Part shown: piece by piece, positions 8,140 to 17,169 of the stretch
How positions within the stretch are numbered: position 1 is the stretch's first letter
How the letters are laid out: each line of letters starts with the position of its first letter
Source: Mesorhizobium sp.
Lineage (GTDB): Bacteria; Pseudomonadota; Alphaproteobacteria; Rhizobiales; Rhizobiaceae
Length of the DNA stretch: 64,000 bases
Direction: 5' to 3'
NCBI RefSeq assembly: GCF_004962245.1
Contig: NZ_SUHQ01000003.1
Span: forward strand, 62,001-126,000
Notes under the pieces: model-generated
Told to the model about the DNA's origin: nothing
Databases searched by the model: none
What the model saw: only the letters and a program-made list of their open reading frames with translations
Made by a program: the position numbers and the translations under genes

Positions 8140-9270
8140 TTAGCGCTTGAGCGCGGCGAAATAGGCCGTCTCGATCGCGCCGGCCATCACGTCGGCGCCG
8201 AATCGTGCCTTGAGGTCGATGGTATCGGGCATCAGCTTGCCGTAGCCCTTGAGGTCGGCCAGCGCCGCGCTCATCTTGTCGCCGAGTTCGCGCGGATCGG
8301 GCCGGATCAGCGCGGGAGAACCGATGCCTAGGATTTCGGGTATGCCGCCGACCGCGGTGGCGATCATCGATTTGCCGGCGGCGAGCGTCTCCAGCACGAT
8401 ATAGGGCATGGCTTCCGCGCGCGAGGGGACGACGACCAGTTCGGCCAGCGCGAAGGCTTCGCGCGCCGGCATCGGCGGCAGGAAGCGCATATGGCCTTCG
8501 AGCCCGAGCCGCTTCACTTGTGCATGGTAGCGCGGCAGGTCGTCGCCGTCTCCGACCATCACCGCTTTCAACGGGCGGCCAAGCCGCGTTCCGGCAAGGA
8601 CCAGCGCGTCGATGAAGATGTCCGGTCCCTTGAGGTCGCGCATCATGCCGATATAGAGGACATCGGCCGCATTCTGCTCGACCCGCACCGGCTCGAACTC
8701 GGCGGCGCGCAGGCCGTTGTAGACAAGGTTGTTCGGGATGGGCGGTTCGCCGATCTTCCTGCGATATGTCTGCCTCTCATAATCGGAGACAAACAGAAGA
8801 TAGTCGGTGAAACACGCCATGAACCGTTCGAGCGCGAAGAACAGCTTCCCCATGGCGGTCGTCTCGTCATAGTGAAGAGAGCCGCCATGAGGCGAATAAA
8901 GGCGGGCTACGCGAGACCTTGATACCCGCAACAATGAGCCGAACAGGCGGGCATAGGCGCCACCCTTGGCGCCGTGCCCGTGGAGCACGTCCGGCCGCAA
9001 TTCCTTGATGATCCCAAAGGTGCGCCAGGCCGAGGCGAGGTCGCCCGGCCCGACATGTCGCTGCATCGGCGTGCGATGGATGCCGAGCGCCATTCTGCCT
9101 TTCATCTGTTCGAACAGGTGTTCCTCGAAGTCGCCTCCCGTCGTCGAATCGCAGACGATGCCGACGGAATGCCCGGCGGCGACCTGCGCCTCGGTCAGGT
9201 CGCGCACGTGACGAAAAATCCCTCCGACAGGTGAGCGAAAGCAGTGGACGATCCTGAGTGTGTCCGCCAC
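8140..9270 (-). CDS. Glycosyltransferase family 4
   Basis: This 376-residue GT-B enzyme likely adds one sugar to the lipid-linked repeat unit on the cytoplasmic face. The N-terminal acceptor domain starts LRIVHCFRSPVGGIFRHVRD, with the glycine-rich loop of GT4 enzymes. The donor domain has the nucleotide-sugar EX7E motif in PSRAEAMPYIVLETLAAGKS followed by GGIPEIL. It starts with GTG five bases after the stop of the Wza-like gene and shows no separate ribosome-binding site, so it is probably translated by coupling. Donor and acceptor sugars are unknown. Confidence 0.88.
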   Translation of the reverse strand: MADTLRIVHCFRSPVGGIFRHVRDLTEAQVAAGHSVGIVCDSTTGGDFEEHLFEQMKGRMALGIHRTPMQRHVGPGDLASAWRTFGIIKELRPDVLHGHGAKGGAYARLFGSLLRVSRSRVARLYSPHGGSLHYDETTAMGKLFFALERFMACFTDYLLFVSDYERQTYRRKIGEPPIPNNLVYNGLRAAEFEPVRVEQNAADVLYIGMMRDLKGPDIFIDALVLAGTRLGRPLKAVMVGDGDDLPRYHAQVKRLGLEGHMRFLPPMPAREAFALAELVVVPSRAEAMPYIVLETLAAGKSMIATAVGGIPEILGIGSPALIRPDPRELGDKMSAALADLKGYGKLMPDTIDLKARFGADVMAGAIETAYFAALKR

Positions 9271-9275
9271 GTGGT

Positions 9276-9839
9276 CTAGAACAGGCGTTCGCGAACGTAG
9301 ATCGTGTCGCCGGGTAGAAGCGGGTCGGAGGTGGGCACGCGACCGGTCATGACCTTGCCGTTGATGTCGCGGGTGATGTCGACGCTTTCCTGGTTGGCGC
9401 GCGGGCTGAACCCGCCAGCGATCGCAATCGCCTTTTGCACGGTCAGGCCGGGAACATAGGAGTATTGGCCAGCGGCACCGACTTCGCCCATGATGAAGAT
9501 CGGTCGGTACCGGTCGATCTCGACCGAAACGTCCGGGTCGCGCAGGTAACCCTGGCGCAATTTGTCGGCGATCTCGCCTTCGAGTTGCTGGGCGGTGTGG
9601 CCGCGCGCCGGCACGGCGCCGACGAGCGGGATGGACAGGTAGCCGGATTGGTCGACGCTGTAGATGTTGGTCAATCCTTCCTGCTCGAACACGGTGACGC
9701 GGACCCGGTCGCCGGCGCCGAGGCGATAGGGCTGGTCGAGCGTTTTATGAAAGGCTGCCGGCGCCGGCCGGTAGCTGGAGCAGCCGGCAAGCAACGACAC
9801 GGCGAGCAGCGCGCGGAAGAGGGAAGCAGTGCTTTTCAT
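9276..9839 (-). CDS. Polysaccharide export outer-membrane lipoprotein (Wza/ExoF-like, short form)
   Basis: The precursor is 187 residues with a lipoprotein signal (LLAVSLLAGC, lipid-modified Cys20). It is followed by a Poly_export domain (YRLGAGDRVRVTVFEQEGLT through LVGAVPARGHTAQQLEGEIA) and one SLBB-type domain (PIFIMGEVGAAGQYSYVPGLTV, then AGGFSPRAN). At 187 residues it is about half the length of E. coli Wza and resembles the short exporters common in rhizobia. It probably forms the periplasmic and outer-membrane exit for the polymer, working with the Wzc-like protein transcribed divergently at 10202. Confidence 0.9.
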   Translation of the reverse strand: MKSTASLFRALLAVSLLAGCSSYRPAPAAFHKTLDQPYRLGAGDRVRVTVFEQEGLTNIYSVDQSGYLSIPLVGAVPARGHTAQQLEGEIADKLRQGYLRDPDVSVEIDRYRPIFIMGEVGAAGQYSYVPGLTVQKAIAIAGGFSPRANQESVDITRDINGKVMTGRVPTSDPLLPGDTIYVRERLF

Positions 9840-10201
9840 GACCGGACACGTACCTTCGACTGGCCGCCGTTACACCGCGGCAAACGCTGAGGGATCGAGG
9901 TCCGTTATCATCCCGTTAGGGTTAATGGCCGGTAAAGGCACGCTGCCGAAGTGGCGGCAATGGACAAAAGATGGCCGGTTCTGGTGCTTTTGTTGCCACC
10001 TTGCGAATAAACCCTAACGGATGCTTACCGCGATATTAACGGCTGAGTTACCATAGTTGTTTACGGTGCAACCTGACCAATGCATGCCGCCCAAAAGTGC
10101 ATAGCGGTTTTGGGACAACGACATGCAGGAAAACAAGAACTTAAAGCGCGTCGCATGAATCTGTTCAAACGCGACGCGCTTTAAGTACCGGAGCAGGATG
10201 C
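9840..10201. promoter_or_regulatory. Divergent control region of the exopolysaccharide genes
   Basis: This 362-bp stretch separates the wza-like and wzc-like genes. It holds an 11-bp inverted repeat, CCGTTAGGGTT (9913-9923) and AACCCTAACGG (10010-10020), separated by 86 bp, in the part not occupied by the type C repeat at 10081. Their symmetric placement between divergent transcripts suggests binding sites for one regulator, but no known consensus is matched. A relatively AT-rich segment (about 10000-10070) next to the right arm may hold the wzc promoter. Confidence 0.45.
10081..10185. repeat. Type C mosaic repeat, copy 2
   Basis: The copy opens TGCATGCCGCCCAAAAGTGC, continues CGGTTTTGGGACAACGACATGCA and ends in a perfect 12-bp stem, AAAGCGCGTCGC with GCGACGCGCTTT. 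It lies in the 5' leader of the wzc-like gene, ending 16 bp before the ATG, so the stem may form in that mRNA close to the ribosome-binding site. Confidence 0.8.
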
Positions 10202-12448
10202 ATGTCCGTTCAATCCGCGGCCGCAGATGTCGACGTCGATCTCAGGCAACTCTTCGCAAGCCTTGCGAGGAACTGGCTTCGCATTCTTGTCGTCGCGCTG
10301 GTGATAACCGGCCTGGCGTTAGCGCTCGCCTGGCTCGCCACGCCGCATTACAAGGCCGAAACACGGCTTTTGATCGAAACGCGTGAGTCGGTTTACACGC
10401 GCCCCGACGGCACCAACGACAACGATAAGCCGATTCTGGATGAGGAAGGCGTGACCAGTCAGGTCGAGGTCATTTCCTCGACCGATATCCTCAAGCAGGT
10501 GGCGCAGAAGCTCAATTTGTCGCGGCTTCCCGAGTTCGACGAGACGGCTGACATGCCGATGTTGAGCCGTCTGCTGGTCATCGCCGGCCTGAAAAGCGAC
10601 CCCAACGAGATCCCGCCGGAAGAACGCGTGCTGAAGACGATGCGCGAGAAGCTCAACGTCTACCGCGTTGAAAAGTCTCGCGTTATCGTCATCGAATTCT
10701 CCTCGGAAAATCCCAGGCTCGCCGCCGAAATTCCGAACGCCATCGCCGACGCCTACATCTCCGTCCAGGGCAATGCCAAGACCGAATCGAATTCCGCCGC
10801 AACCGACTGGCTGGCGCCTGAGATCGCCGACCTGTCGAAGCGGGTAAAAGATGCCGAGGCCAAGGTGGCAAGCTATCGCGCCCAGTCCGATCTCCTGATG
10901 GGCGGCAACAATTCGGTGCTCGCCACGCAACAGCTGTCCGAACTGTCGAGCGAACTGTCGCGGGTGCGCGCCAATCGCGCCTCGGCGGAAGCGACTGCCG
11001 ACAGCGTGCGCAGGGCGCTGCAAAATGGCGGCTCGCTGGATGCGGTGCCGGAGGTGCTGTCTTCCGATCTCATCCAGCGCCTGCGCGAGCGGCAGGTCGA
11101 GCTCAAGACCAACATCGCCGATCTTTCGACCTCCTTGCTCGACAACCATCCGCGCATCCGGGCGCTGAAGTCGCAGCTTGTCGATCTCGATCGCCAGATC
11201 CGCAACGAGGCGGAGAAGATCATGAAGGGGCTGATGACGCAGGCGCAGACCGCCCAGGCCCGCGAGAACCAGCTTGTCGCCGACGTCAACACGCTCAAGG
11301 CCGCATCGGCGCGCGCCGGCGACCAGCAGGTCGAACTGGACGCGCTGCAGCGCGAGGCGACCGCTCAGCGCCAGCTGCTCGAATCTTACCTGACCCGCTA
11401 CCGTGAAGCGTCCTCGCGCAAGGACAGCAACTATCTGCCGGTCGACGCTCGTGTCTTTTCCCGCGCGGTGGCGCCGTCGGAGCCCTATTTCCCGAAGATC
11501 CTGCCGATTACCGGTGCGGCCTTCGTTGGCTCGTTGCTGCTCATGGCGATCGTGACGCTTCTGCAAGAACTGTTTTCGGGTCGCGCCATGCGGCCGGCCG
11601 CCGGCGCCCGCTTCGAGCGGATCGAACAGGTCGCGATGCCGGTCGTCCGCCAGGAACCTGCCGTCTTCCAGGAGACGGGGGAGCGTCAGGCTGAACCGGA
11701 GGCGGAACCCTACACCGCCGCGAGAGCCTATGGTGCCGCGGCGCCTGATACGGTCGCGACGGCCGAAGAGCCGAGCCCCCAAGAGTCGACTCCCGAAGAG
11801 CCGACAGAAGAGCGGGAGGTCGCCGAGCCAGAACCGGCGCGTGCCACCCTGGGCGAGATCGACATCGAGAATGCCGCTGAAAAACTGATCGCCAGTGGTG
11901 CCGCACGCGCCATATTTGTCTCGCCGGAAGGCGATGAGGCTGCCGCCTCGGCGGTCCTGGTGGCGCGCGAGGCCTCGGACGCCGGCCTGCGTGTGCTGTT
12001 GCTCGATCTTACCGCCTCCGGAGCTGCCTCGCGGCCGATGCTGGACAGCAGGCTTTTCCCGGGCATTACCAATCTGCTCGCCTCCGAAGCGGTGTTCAGC
12101 GACGTGATCCATCCCGATCTCTATTCGGACTGCCACGTCATTCCCGTCGGCACCGCCGATCCGGTCCGCGCCATGCGCGCCGCCGACCGGCTGCCGATCA
12201 TCATGCAATCGTTGACCACCGCCTACGATCTGGTCGTGGTCGAATGCGGACCCACCGACGCGCAAGGCATCAGCCGCCTGGTGGGCGAGGGCACCGAGGT
12301 CTTCCTGTCGATGCTGGAGCCGGACGACGAGGTGGCGCAGGCCGCGATCGAGCTGATCGAGAGCGGCTATCCCGACCTGACACTGGTGACGCCGATCGGC
12401 CATCAGACGCCAGGGACGCCGGTGCCCGGGCGGCGCTCCGCCGCCTGA
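10202..12448 (+). CDS. Wzc/GumC-like polysaccharide copolymerase with degenerate kinase domain
   Basis: This 748-residue inner-membrane protein should set polymer length and link polymerisation to export. Residues 1-60 hold the Wzz start and first membrane helix (LRILVVALVITGLALALAWL). A long periplasmic coiled-coil region follows (about 200-400), then the GNVR-type segment (ATAQRQLLESYLTRYREA) and a second helix near 430-452. A Glu/Pro-rich linker (about 480-545) leads to a BY-kinase-like domain. In it the Walker A loop reads VSPEGDEAAASAV with no Lys and no Ser/Thr, the Walker A' is VLLLDLTAS, the Walker B is DLVVVECGP, and there is no C-terminal tyrosine cluster. The fold looks kept but catalysis lost. 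Confidence 0.88.
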   Translation: MSVQSAAADVDVDLRQLFASLARNWLRILVVALVITGLALALAWLATPHYKAETRLLIETRESVYTRPDGTNDNDKPILDEEGVTSQVEVISSTDILKQVAQKLNLSRLPEFDETADMPMLSRLLVIAGLKSDPNEIPPEERVLKTMREKLNVYRVEKSRVIVIEFSSENPRLAAEIPNAIADAYISVQGNAKTESNSAATDWLAPEIADLSKRVKDAEAKVASYRAQSDLLMGGNNSVLATQQLSELSSELSRVRANRASAEATADSVRRALQNGGSLDAVPEVLSSDLIQRLRERQVELKTNIADLSTSLLDNHPRIRALKSQLVDLDRQIRNEAEKIMKGLMTQAQTAQARENQLVADVNTLKAASARAGDQQVELDALQREATAQRQLLESYLTRYREASSRKDSNYLPVDARVFSRAVAPSEPYFPKILPITGAAFVGSLLLMAIVTLLQELFSGRAMRPAAGARFERIEQVAMPVVRQEPAVFQETGERQAEPEAEPYTAARAYGAAAPDTVATAEEPSPQESTPEEPTEEREVAEPEPARATLGEIDIENAAEKLIASGAARAIFVSPEGDEAAASAVLVAREASDAGLRVLLLDLTASGAASRPMLDSRLFPGITNLLASEAVFSDVIHPDLYSDCHVIPVGTADPVRAMRAADRLPIIMQSLTTAYDLVVVECGPTDAQGISRLVGEGTEVFLSMLEPDDEVAQAAIELIESGYPDLTLVTPIGHQTPGTPVPGRRSAA

Positions 12449-12494
12449 GACGGCTCGACAATTCTCTCAGAGGTCCCGGAATCCCGACAACCCG

Positions 12495-13721
12495 TCAGCT
12501 GTCGTCTTCGCCCGCGGCAGGTGTTGCCTGTCCGGCCGTCTTGCGGCGCAGCATCTTGGTCAGCTTCCAGATTGTCGGGCTGTTCTTGATGAAGGCTTTC
12601 AGGCGCGCGCCTTGGCGCAGGACAAGCGCCAGCGCGCGGCCCTTCATCGTCAGCGGAATCAGGAGCTCGAAATGCTGGGTCTCGATATCGCACCACAGCC
12701 GTTTGTAGGGTTCGTCGCCGACCGAGAAATCATAGACATCGAACCCCCTCTCGCACGCCTCCTGGATGTTGTCGAAGAACAGGAAGTCGCCGGGGCTGGT
12801 ATGGGTGAGATCGTCCTCGGCGATCGCCCCGAACTCGCAGATCAGCCGCTTGCCGCAACGGCTCGATCCGGTAACGGCACGAAGCTTGCCCGCGACCTCG
12901 AGCCCATGCAGCAAAAAGGGCGGCTTGTCGTCGGAAAGCGCTTCGACGAACAACGCGCGGAAGAAAGCACGAACCTCCGGCTCGCCGAAGACATTGGCGA
13001 TGCCCATTTTGCGGAAGCGGAATTCCTTCATCTCGAAAAACGCATCGAGCAGTCGGTTGACCTCGTCCGCCGTCCGGGCCTCGATGCGGCGATGGCTGCC
13101 GACGGCCTCGAACTTGCGCGTCTGCGAGCGGTGCTTCTTGCGCTTGCGCTTGCCGCTCGCGCGCGACAGCAGCGCATCGAAGCCTCCCGCCAAGTCGACG
13201 GCCAGCGACAGATTGGGGCTCGGAAAATGCGGAAGCGAGGCAAGCGGATTGGCGATGCCGTCGAGATCGGGCAGCAGCCGTTCCAGTGCGACGAGGTCGA
13301 TGTCCGGCCGCGCCTTGGCGATCACCGCCAGGGTCGAGCGGATCGCCGCACCATCCGCCTTGGTCAGCCAAAGCGGGTCGGCGGCGGCGAAATTGCCGTT
13401 GGCATGGCGGCCGCCCATGAAACGGGCGACGCGGAACGGACCACTGCGGGTGACTTCCAGCACCAGCGAAAAAACCGGCCGGCCTTCGGCGTTCAGTGTC
13501 GCCAAAACGGCGTCCGCTTCGGCATGTCTGGCCCAGTTCAGGATCCAGGCCGGGCTCTGTGCGGGCGCGAACAGCGCCGAACGACAGAACTCGGCATAGG
13601 CTGCAAATGCCGCGCCGTCGGCGACCGAGACCGACAGGCCCGCGTGACCCGCAGGCAACGCGCGTGGCGCCTCCATGGCTTCGAGCTGATTGCCGTCAAA
13701 TGACACGATGGCGTCAACCAT
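12495..13721 (-). CDS. FemAB/CelD-like GNAT acyltransferase (Acetyltransf_6)
   Basis: This 408-residue soluble protein has a C-terminal GNAT-fold domain of the Acetyltransf_6/FemAB-related kind. Visible blocks include SGKRKRKKHRSQTRKFEAVG, the ALSDDKPPFLLHGLEVAGKL strand pair, and the late SPGDFLFFDNIQEACERGFD and YDFSVGDEPYKRLWCD, the signature end of this family. Homologues sit in cellulose and exopolysaccharide loci and are thought to acylate glycans or their precursors. Its position between the Wzc-like gene and a polysaccharide deacetylase supports a polymer-modification role. It is divergent from the deacetylase, with direct repeats in the shared promoter region. Confidence 0.8.
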   Translation of the reverse strand: MVDAIVSFDGNQLEAMEAPRALPAGHAGLSVSVADGAAFAAYAEFCRSALFAPAQSPAWILNWARHAEADAVLATLNAEGRPVFSLVLEVTRSGPFRVARFMGGRHANGNFAAADPLWLTKADGAAIRSTLAVIAKARPDIDLVALERLLPDLDGIANPLASLPHFPSPNLSLAVDLAGGFDALLSRASGKRKRKKHRSQTRKFEAVGSHRRIEARTADEVNRLLDAFFEMKEFRFRKMGIANVFGEPEVRAFFRALFVEALSDDKPPFLLHGLEVAGKLRAVTGSSRCGKRLICEFGAIAEDDLTHTSPGDFLFFDNIQEACERGFDVYDFSVGDEPYKRLWCDIETQHFELLIPLTMKGRALALVLRQGARLKAFIKNSPTIWKLTKMLRRKTAGQATPAAGEDDS

Positions 13722-13762
13722 ACCTCAATCCTTTAGGGCGTATTCACCGCGATTGGGGGCTC

Positions 13763-13800
13763 GCCTAGGCGCATTCCATGCTTGAATGAGCCTAGGCGCA
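13763..13800. promoter_or_regulatory. Direct repeat GCCTAGGCGCA x2 in a divergent promoter
   Basis: The 11-mer GCCTAGGCGCA occurs at 13763-13773 and again at 13790-13800, 27 bp apart centre to centre. Each copy contains the palindrome GCCTAGGC. The pair lies between the acetyltransferase start (13721) and the deacetylase start (13813), a likely place for a shared regulator. No known consensus is recognised. Confidence 0.4.
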
Positions 13801-13812
13801 AAAGGTGAATGA

Positions 13813-14871
13813 ATGATCGACGGGGGCGAGGCAATCCGGAAACTGGCGCTCAACGTCGTCCGCTATACCGGCCTTGCCCCGCTGGCAAAGCCGTTTGTCG
13901 GCGGCATCGGCGCCATCCTGATGCTGCACCGGGTCACCGCCACGCCGGAAAAACCCGATAGCGTCAACCGGCATCTCACCATCGCGCCTGAGTTCCTTGA
14001 CGCTGTGATCGCCGACATGAAGGCGAACGGCTATGCATTCGTCACGCTGGACGAGGCGATCGAGCGCGTCAAGGCCGGCGGCAAGGGCGGTCAGTTCGCG
14101 GCGATCACCGCCGACGACGCATACCGCGATAACATGACCGAGGCGCTACCGGTGCTGGAAAAGCACGGCGCGCCGGTCACCATCTATGTCGCTCCGGGGC
14201 TGATAAACGGCGCCGCCGATCTCTGGTGGGAGGCGGTCGAGGACATCGTCAACGCGCGCGATGAGTTGACCCTGCCGACGCCGCAAGGCCGCATCAAGAT
14301 CGACTGCTCGACCCCGGGCAAGAAACTCCAGGCCATTGCGCGCCTGCAGGCTTATCTGACGCTGGAGGTCCGCGAGGAGGACCAGCGGGCGGCGCTGCGT
14401 GAATTGGCACGGTCGAACGGTATCGAGTTGGACGGGCCGCGCCAGAGCACGCTGATGAACTGGGACGAGATCCGCGCCATGGCCGGGCATCCGCTGGTGA
14501 CGATCGGCGCCCATACGGTCAACCATCGCAATCTGAAGCGGCTTTCCGAAGCCGATGCACGTCACGAGGTCGACGACGTCAGGCGCATGTTGCAGGCGGA
14601 ACTCGGCGAGGAGCCGCGCCATTTCGCCTACCCCTATGGCTATGCCAGCGCCGTCGGCGGCCGCGAAGTCGGCTTTGCCCGCGACGCCGGCTATGCCTCG
14701 GCGGTGACGACACGCCACGGCGTGCTGCGCGCCGAACACGCCGGCTTCCTGCATGCGCTGCCGCGCATTTCGGTCAACGGCCGCTATCAGAGCGTTGCCT
14801 ATATCCGCACGATGCTGTCGGGTGTGACGACGCCGCTGGCCAACGCCGGCAAGATGGTCGTCACCATTTGA
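13813..14871 (+). CDS. Polysaccharide deacetylase family protein (CE4/NodB-like)
   Basis: This 352-residue protein has the NodB homology fold. The metal-binding first motif is FAAITADDAYRDN (the usual TFDDG has become TADDA, keeping both aspartates). The second is TIGAHTVNHRNL with the H-x3-H pair, followed by HFAYPYGYASAVGGREVG. There is no obvious signal peptide, so it may act in the cytoplasm or on lipid-linked intermediates. The substrate is probably an acetylated sugar of the exopolysaccharide made by the neighbouring locus, which is inferred from position only. AAAGGTG lies upstream of the ATG. Confidence 0.87.
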   Translation: MIDGGEAIRKLALNVVRYTGLAPLAKPFVGGIGAILMLHRVTATPEKPDSVNRHLTIAPEFLDAVIADMKANGYAFVTLDEAIERVKAGGKGGQFAAITADDAYRDNMTEALPVLEKHGAPVTIYVAPGLINGAADLWWEAVEDIVNARDELTLPTPQGRIKIDCSTPGKKLQAIARLQAYLTLEVREEDQRAALRELARSNGIELDGPRQSTLMNWDEIRAMAGHPLVTIGAHTVNHRNLKRLSEADARHEVDDVRRMLQAELGEEPRHFAYPYGYASAVGGREVGFARDAGYASAVTTRHGVLRAEHAGFLHALPRISVNGRYQSVAYIRTMLSGVTTPLANAGKMVVTI

Positions 14872-14880
14872 CGGCGAGCC

Positions 14881-15099
14881 TCAGTCCTTCGGCCGCGGGG
14901 GCTCCAGGATCAGCCATTTGATGATGCCCATGGCCGGCAGCACCCAGAGCATGCCGCTGAGAAGGAAGAACAGGAAATGCGTCCACGGTCCCGATTCCGC
15001 CAGTTGCGCAACCGCCACGACCGATGCGACCAGCGCATAGACGATGACCAGCGCCACCAGCAGGAACGTTCCGATCAGCTTCTTCAGGCGAATGGGCAT
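14881..15099 (-). CDS. Small two-helix membrane protein, DUF2842-like
   Basis: The protein is 72 residues with two hydrophobic helices ([20 protein letters not shown] and [22 protein letters not shown]) and a short polar tail EPPRPKD. It resembles DUF2842, short alphaproteobacterial membrane proteins often found near heme and cytochrome assembly genes. The longer frame back to 15234 adds 45 residues of unrelated composition and overlaps the ctaA promoter, so the ATG at 15099 is chosen. It sits tail to tail with the deacetylase and divergent from heme A synthase. Confidence 0.8.
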   Translation of the reverse strand: MPIRLKKLIGTFLLVALVIVYALVASVVAVAQLAESGPWTHFLFFLLSGMLWVLPAMGIIKWLILEPPRPKD

Positions 15100-15251
15100 T
15101 TCGCGATCTCGTTGATTGCTACCGCTTAGGCCCAACGGAAGAGGCACGCAACCCGCCAGATGCGGCGCGACGGCGTGCCGCGCTGGCCGGTCTTGCCAGT
15201 TGGGTTGCGATGGTTCACCAATCCGCGACACCAACCCGCCGGGACGAACCC

Positions 15252-16340
15252 ATGGCTGCCATATCCGCTGCGCCTTATCTGGCCCGCGACCGCGACCTTC
15301 ACAACCGGGCGCTGGTGCGCGGCTGGCTCTACGTCGTGCTTCTGGTGCTGGTTGCGCTGGTGCTGGTCGGCGGCGCTACCAGGCTCACCGAGTCCGGCCT
15401 GTCGATCACTGAATGGAAGCCGATCCACGGCATCGTCCCGCCGCTCAACGATGCCGAGTGGCAGGAGGAGTTCCAGCGCTACCAGCAGATCCCGCAATAC
15501 GCCGAGCTCAACGAGGGCATGAGCATCGAAGCGTTCAAGTCGATCTTCTGGTGGGAATGGGTGCACCGGATCCTGGCGCGCGGTATCGGCGTGGTTTTTG
15601 CCTTGCCGTTGGTGTTTTTCTGGGCGACGCGCCGCATCGAACGCGGGCTTGGCCCAAAGCTGGTCGGTATCCTCGTTCTCGGCGGCCTGCAGGGCGCGAT
15701 CGGCTGGTGGATGGTCGCGTCGGGGCTGGTCGACCGGGTCTCCGTCAGCCAGTACCGGCTGGCTATGCATCTGACGCTGGCCGCGCTGATCTTCACCGCG
15801 ATCATGGTGGTCGCGCGAGGGCTGGCTCCCCATTCCGAGCCCGCCGCCGATCGTTCGACGCAGCGTGTGGCGGGCTTTCTGGTGCTGTTAGCGCTGATCC
15901 AGATCTATCTCGGCGGGCTGGTCGCCGGACTCGATGCCGGCCTGAGCTACAACACCTGGCCGCTGATGGACGGCAAGCTCATCCCCGGCGATCTGATGGT
16001 GCTCGAGCCGGCATGGCGCAACTTTTTCGAGAGCCCGAAGACGGTTCAGTTCATCCACCGGCTCGGCGCCTACATCATCTTCGTCACCGCACTTTGGCAC
16101 ATGATCGCGACACACCGCCACCAGCCCCAGACAACGCATGCGCGCCGCGCGACGTTGCTGTTTCTGCTGGTGCTGGTGCAGGCCGTGATCGGCATCGGCA
16201 CGCTGCTGATGCACGTGCCGCTGCACATGGCGCTGACGCATCAGGCGTTCGCGCTTGTCCTGCTGGGTTTTGCCGCGGCGCATTGGCGGGCTACCCGAGG
16301 CCCGTATCCGCTGCCCAACGAGATCGCCGTCAGAGACTGA
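15252..16340 (+). CDS. ctaA: Heme A synthase (COX15/CtaA family)
   Basis: CtaA oxidises the C8 methyl of heme O to a formyl group, making heme A for aa3-type cytochrome oxidase. The 362-residue polytopic protein has eight hydrophobic helices and the family marks [19 protein letters not shown], the heme-ligand helix [14 protein letters not shown], and in the second half [19 protein letters not shown] with [12 protein letters not shown]. It matches the long (type 2, COX15-like) form of alphaproteobacteria. ATG 15252 gives [20 protein letters not shown], and an ATG at 15210 would add 14 residues. The 3' end overlaps the convergent kinase gene by 11 bp. Confidence 0.93.
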   Translation: MAAISAAPYLARDRDLHNRALVRGWLYVVLLVLVALVLVGGATRLTESGLSITEWKPIHGIVPPLNDAEWQEEFQRYQQIPQYAELNEGMSIEAFKSIFWWEWVHRILARGIGVVFALPLVFFWATRRIERGLGPKLVGILVLGGLQGAIGWWMVASGLVDRVSVSQYRLAMHLTLAALIFTAIMVVARGLAPHSEPAADRSTQRVAGFLVLLALIQIYLGGLVAGLDAGLSYNTWPLMDGKLIPGDLMVLEPAWRNFFESPKTVQFIHRLGAYIIFVTALWHMIATHRHQPQTTHARRATLLFLLVLVQAVIGIGTLLMHVPLHMALTHQAFALVLLGFAAAHWRATRGPYPLPNEIAVRD

Positions 16341-17169
16341 ACCGCACCGTCCGGATCGCCATGGCGACGGATAATTCGCGGCTTTCCTCGACCGCGTTGG
16401 CATCCTCGTGATGCCATGAAGCCGACAGGCAGCCATAGGCGATGGCGTGATCCAGAATGGCGGACGGCGTCTGGCGGAGCGTCTTGGCGAAGATCTCGGC
16501 CATGTGGGCAATCCGCGGCGGATCACGGCAAAGGTCGTCGCGGTCGAGCGGATTGTAGAACATGTTCGCCGCATCGAAGCCGGGATCGCCGAGAACGCCC
16601 TTCGGGTCGATCGCCAGCCAGCCGCGCGGTCCGTGCATGATGTTGTCGTGATGCAGGTCGCCATGCAGCGGCAGCACGTCGACAGGATCGGCCAACAACC
16701 GTTCCGCTGTCGCAGCCGCTTCGACATAGAGGCTCTTTTCGCCGGCGTCGCAATCGGTCTTCGCCTTCTTGAACAGGCTGGAAAACCGTGCCCGCAGCGG
16801 CTGAAGATCAGATGGGGCAGGGTGCTTCGACGGCGAAAACAGCTTTGCCATCACCTCGGCCGCGATCTCGGTCGACGCAGTGTCGCCATGTTCGGCAAGG
16901 TCGTGCGACAGCATCCTGTCGCCGGCGTATTCGAGCAGCATGCGATTGCCGTCGCGGCCAAGCAGGCGGACGGCACCTTCGCCGCGCCGCCAGGCGAGAA
17001 AATGCTCGCCGCGCAGATCGTCTTCGACGTCATCGAAAGGTTTGAGCGCCTTGACGATCGCCGGCGAGCCGTCGTCGCGAAAAACCTTCCAGATGCGGCT
17101 GCTGAAGGTCTCTGCAATCAGTTCTGGCGCGCTGACTTTCCAGCGTTTTGGAAATGCCGGGACGTTCAT
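16330..17169 (-). CDS. Aminoglycoside phosphotransferase family protein (streptomycin 6-kinase-like)
   Basis: This 279-residue small-molecule kinase has a protein-kinase-like fold. The catalytic loop is [16 protein letters not shown] and the metal-binding segment is [20 protein letters not shown], where the usual DFD is replaced by IDPKG as in the APH(6)/hydroxyurea-kinase group. The N-terminal lobe holds AIVKALKP as the likely ATP-anchoring lysine. Chromosomal copies in rhizobia are common and do not by themselves prove resistance. The gene is in tandem with argC (stop and start adjacent), so it is probably expressed with it. Confidence 0.85.
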   Translation of the reverse strand: MNVPAFPKRWKVSAPELIAETFSSRIWKVFRDDGSPAIVKALKPFDDVEDDLRGEHFLAWRRGEGAVRLLGRDGNRMLLEYAGDRMLSHDLAEHGDTASTEIAAEVMAKLFSPSKHPAPSDLQPLRARFSSLFKKAKTDCDAGEKSLYVEAAATAERLLADPVDVLPLHGDLHHDNIMHGPRGWLAIDPKGVLGDPGFDAANMFYNPLDRDDLCRDPPRIAHMAEIFAKTLRQTPSAILDHAIAYGCLSASWHHEDANAVEESRELSVAMAIRTVRFSL

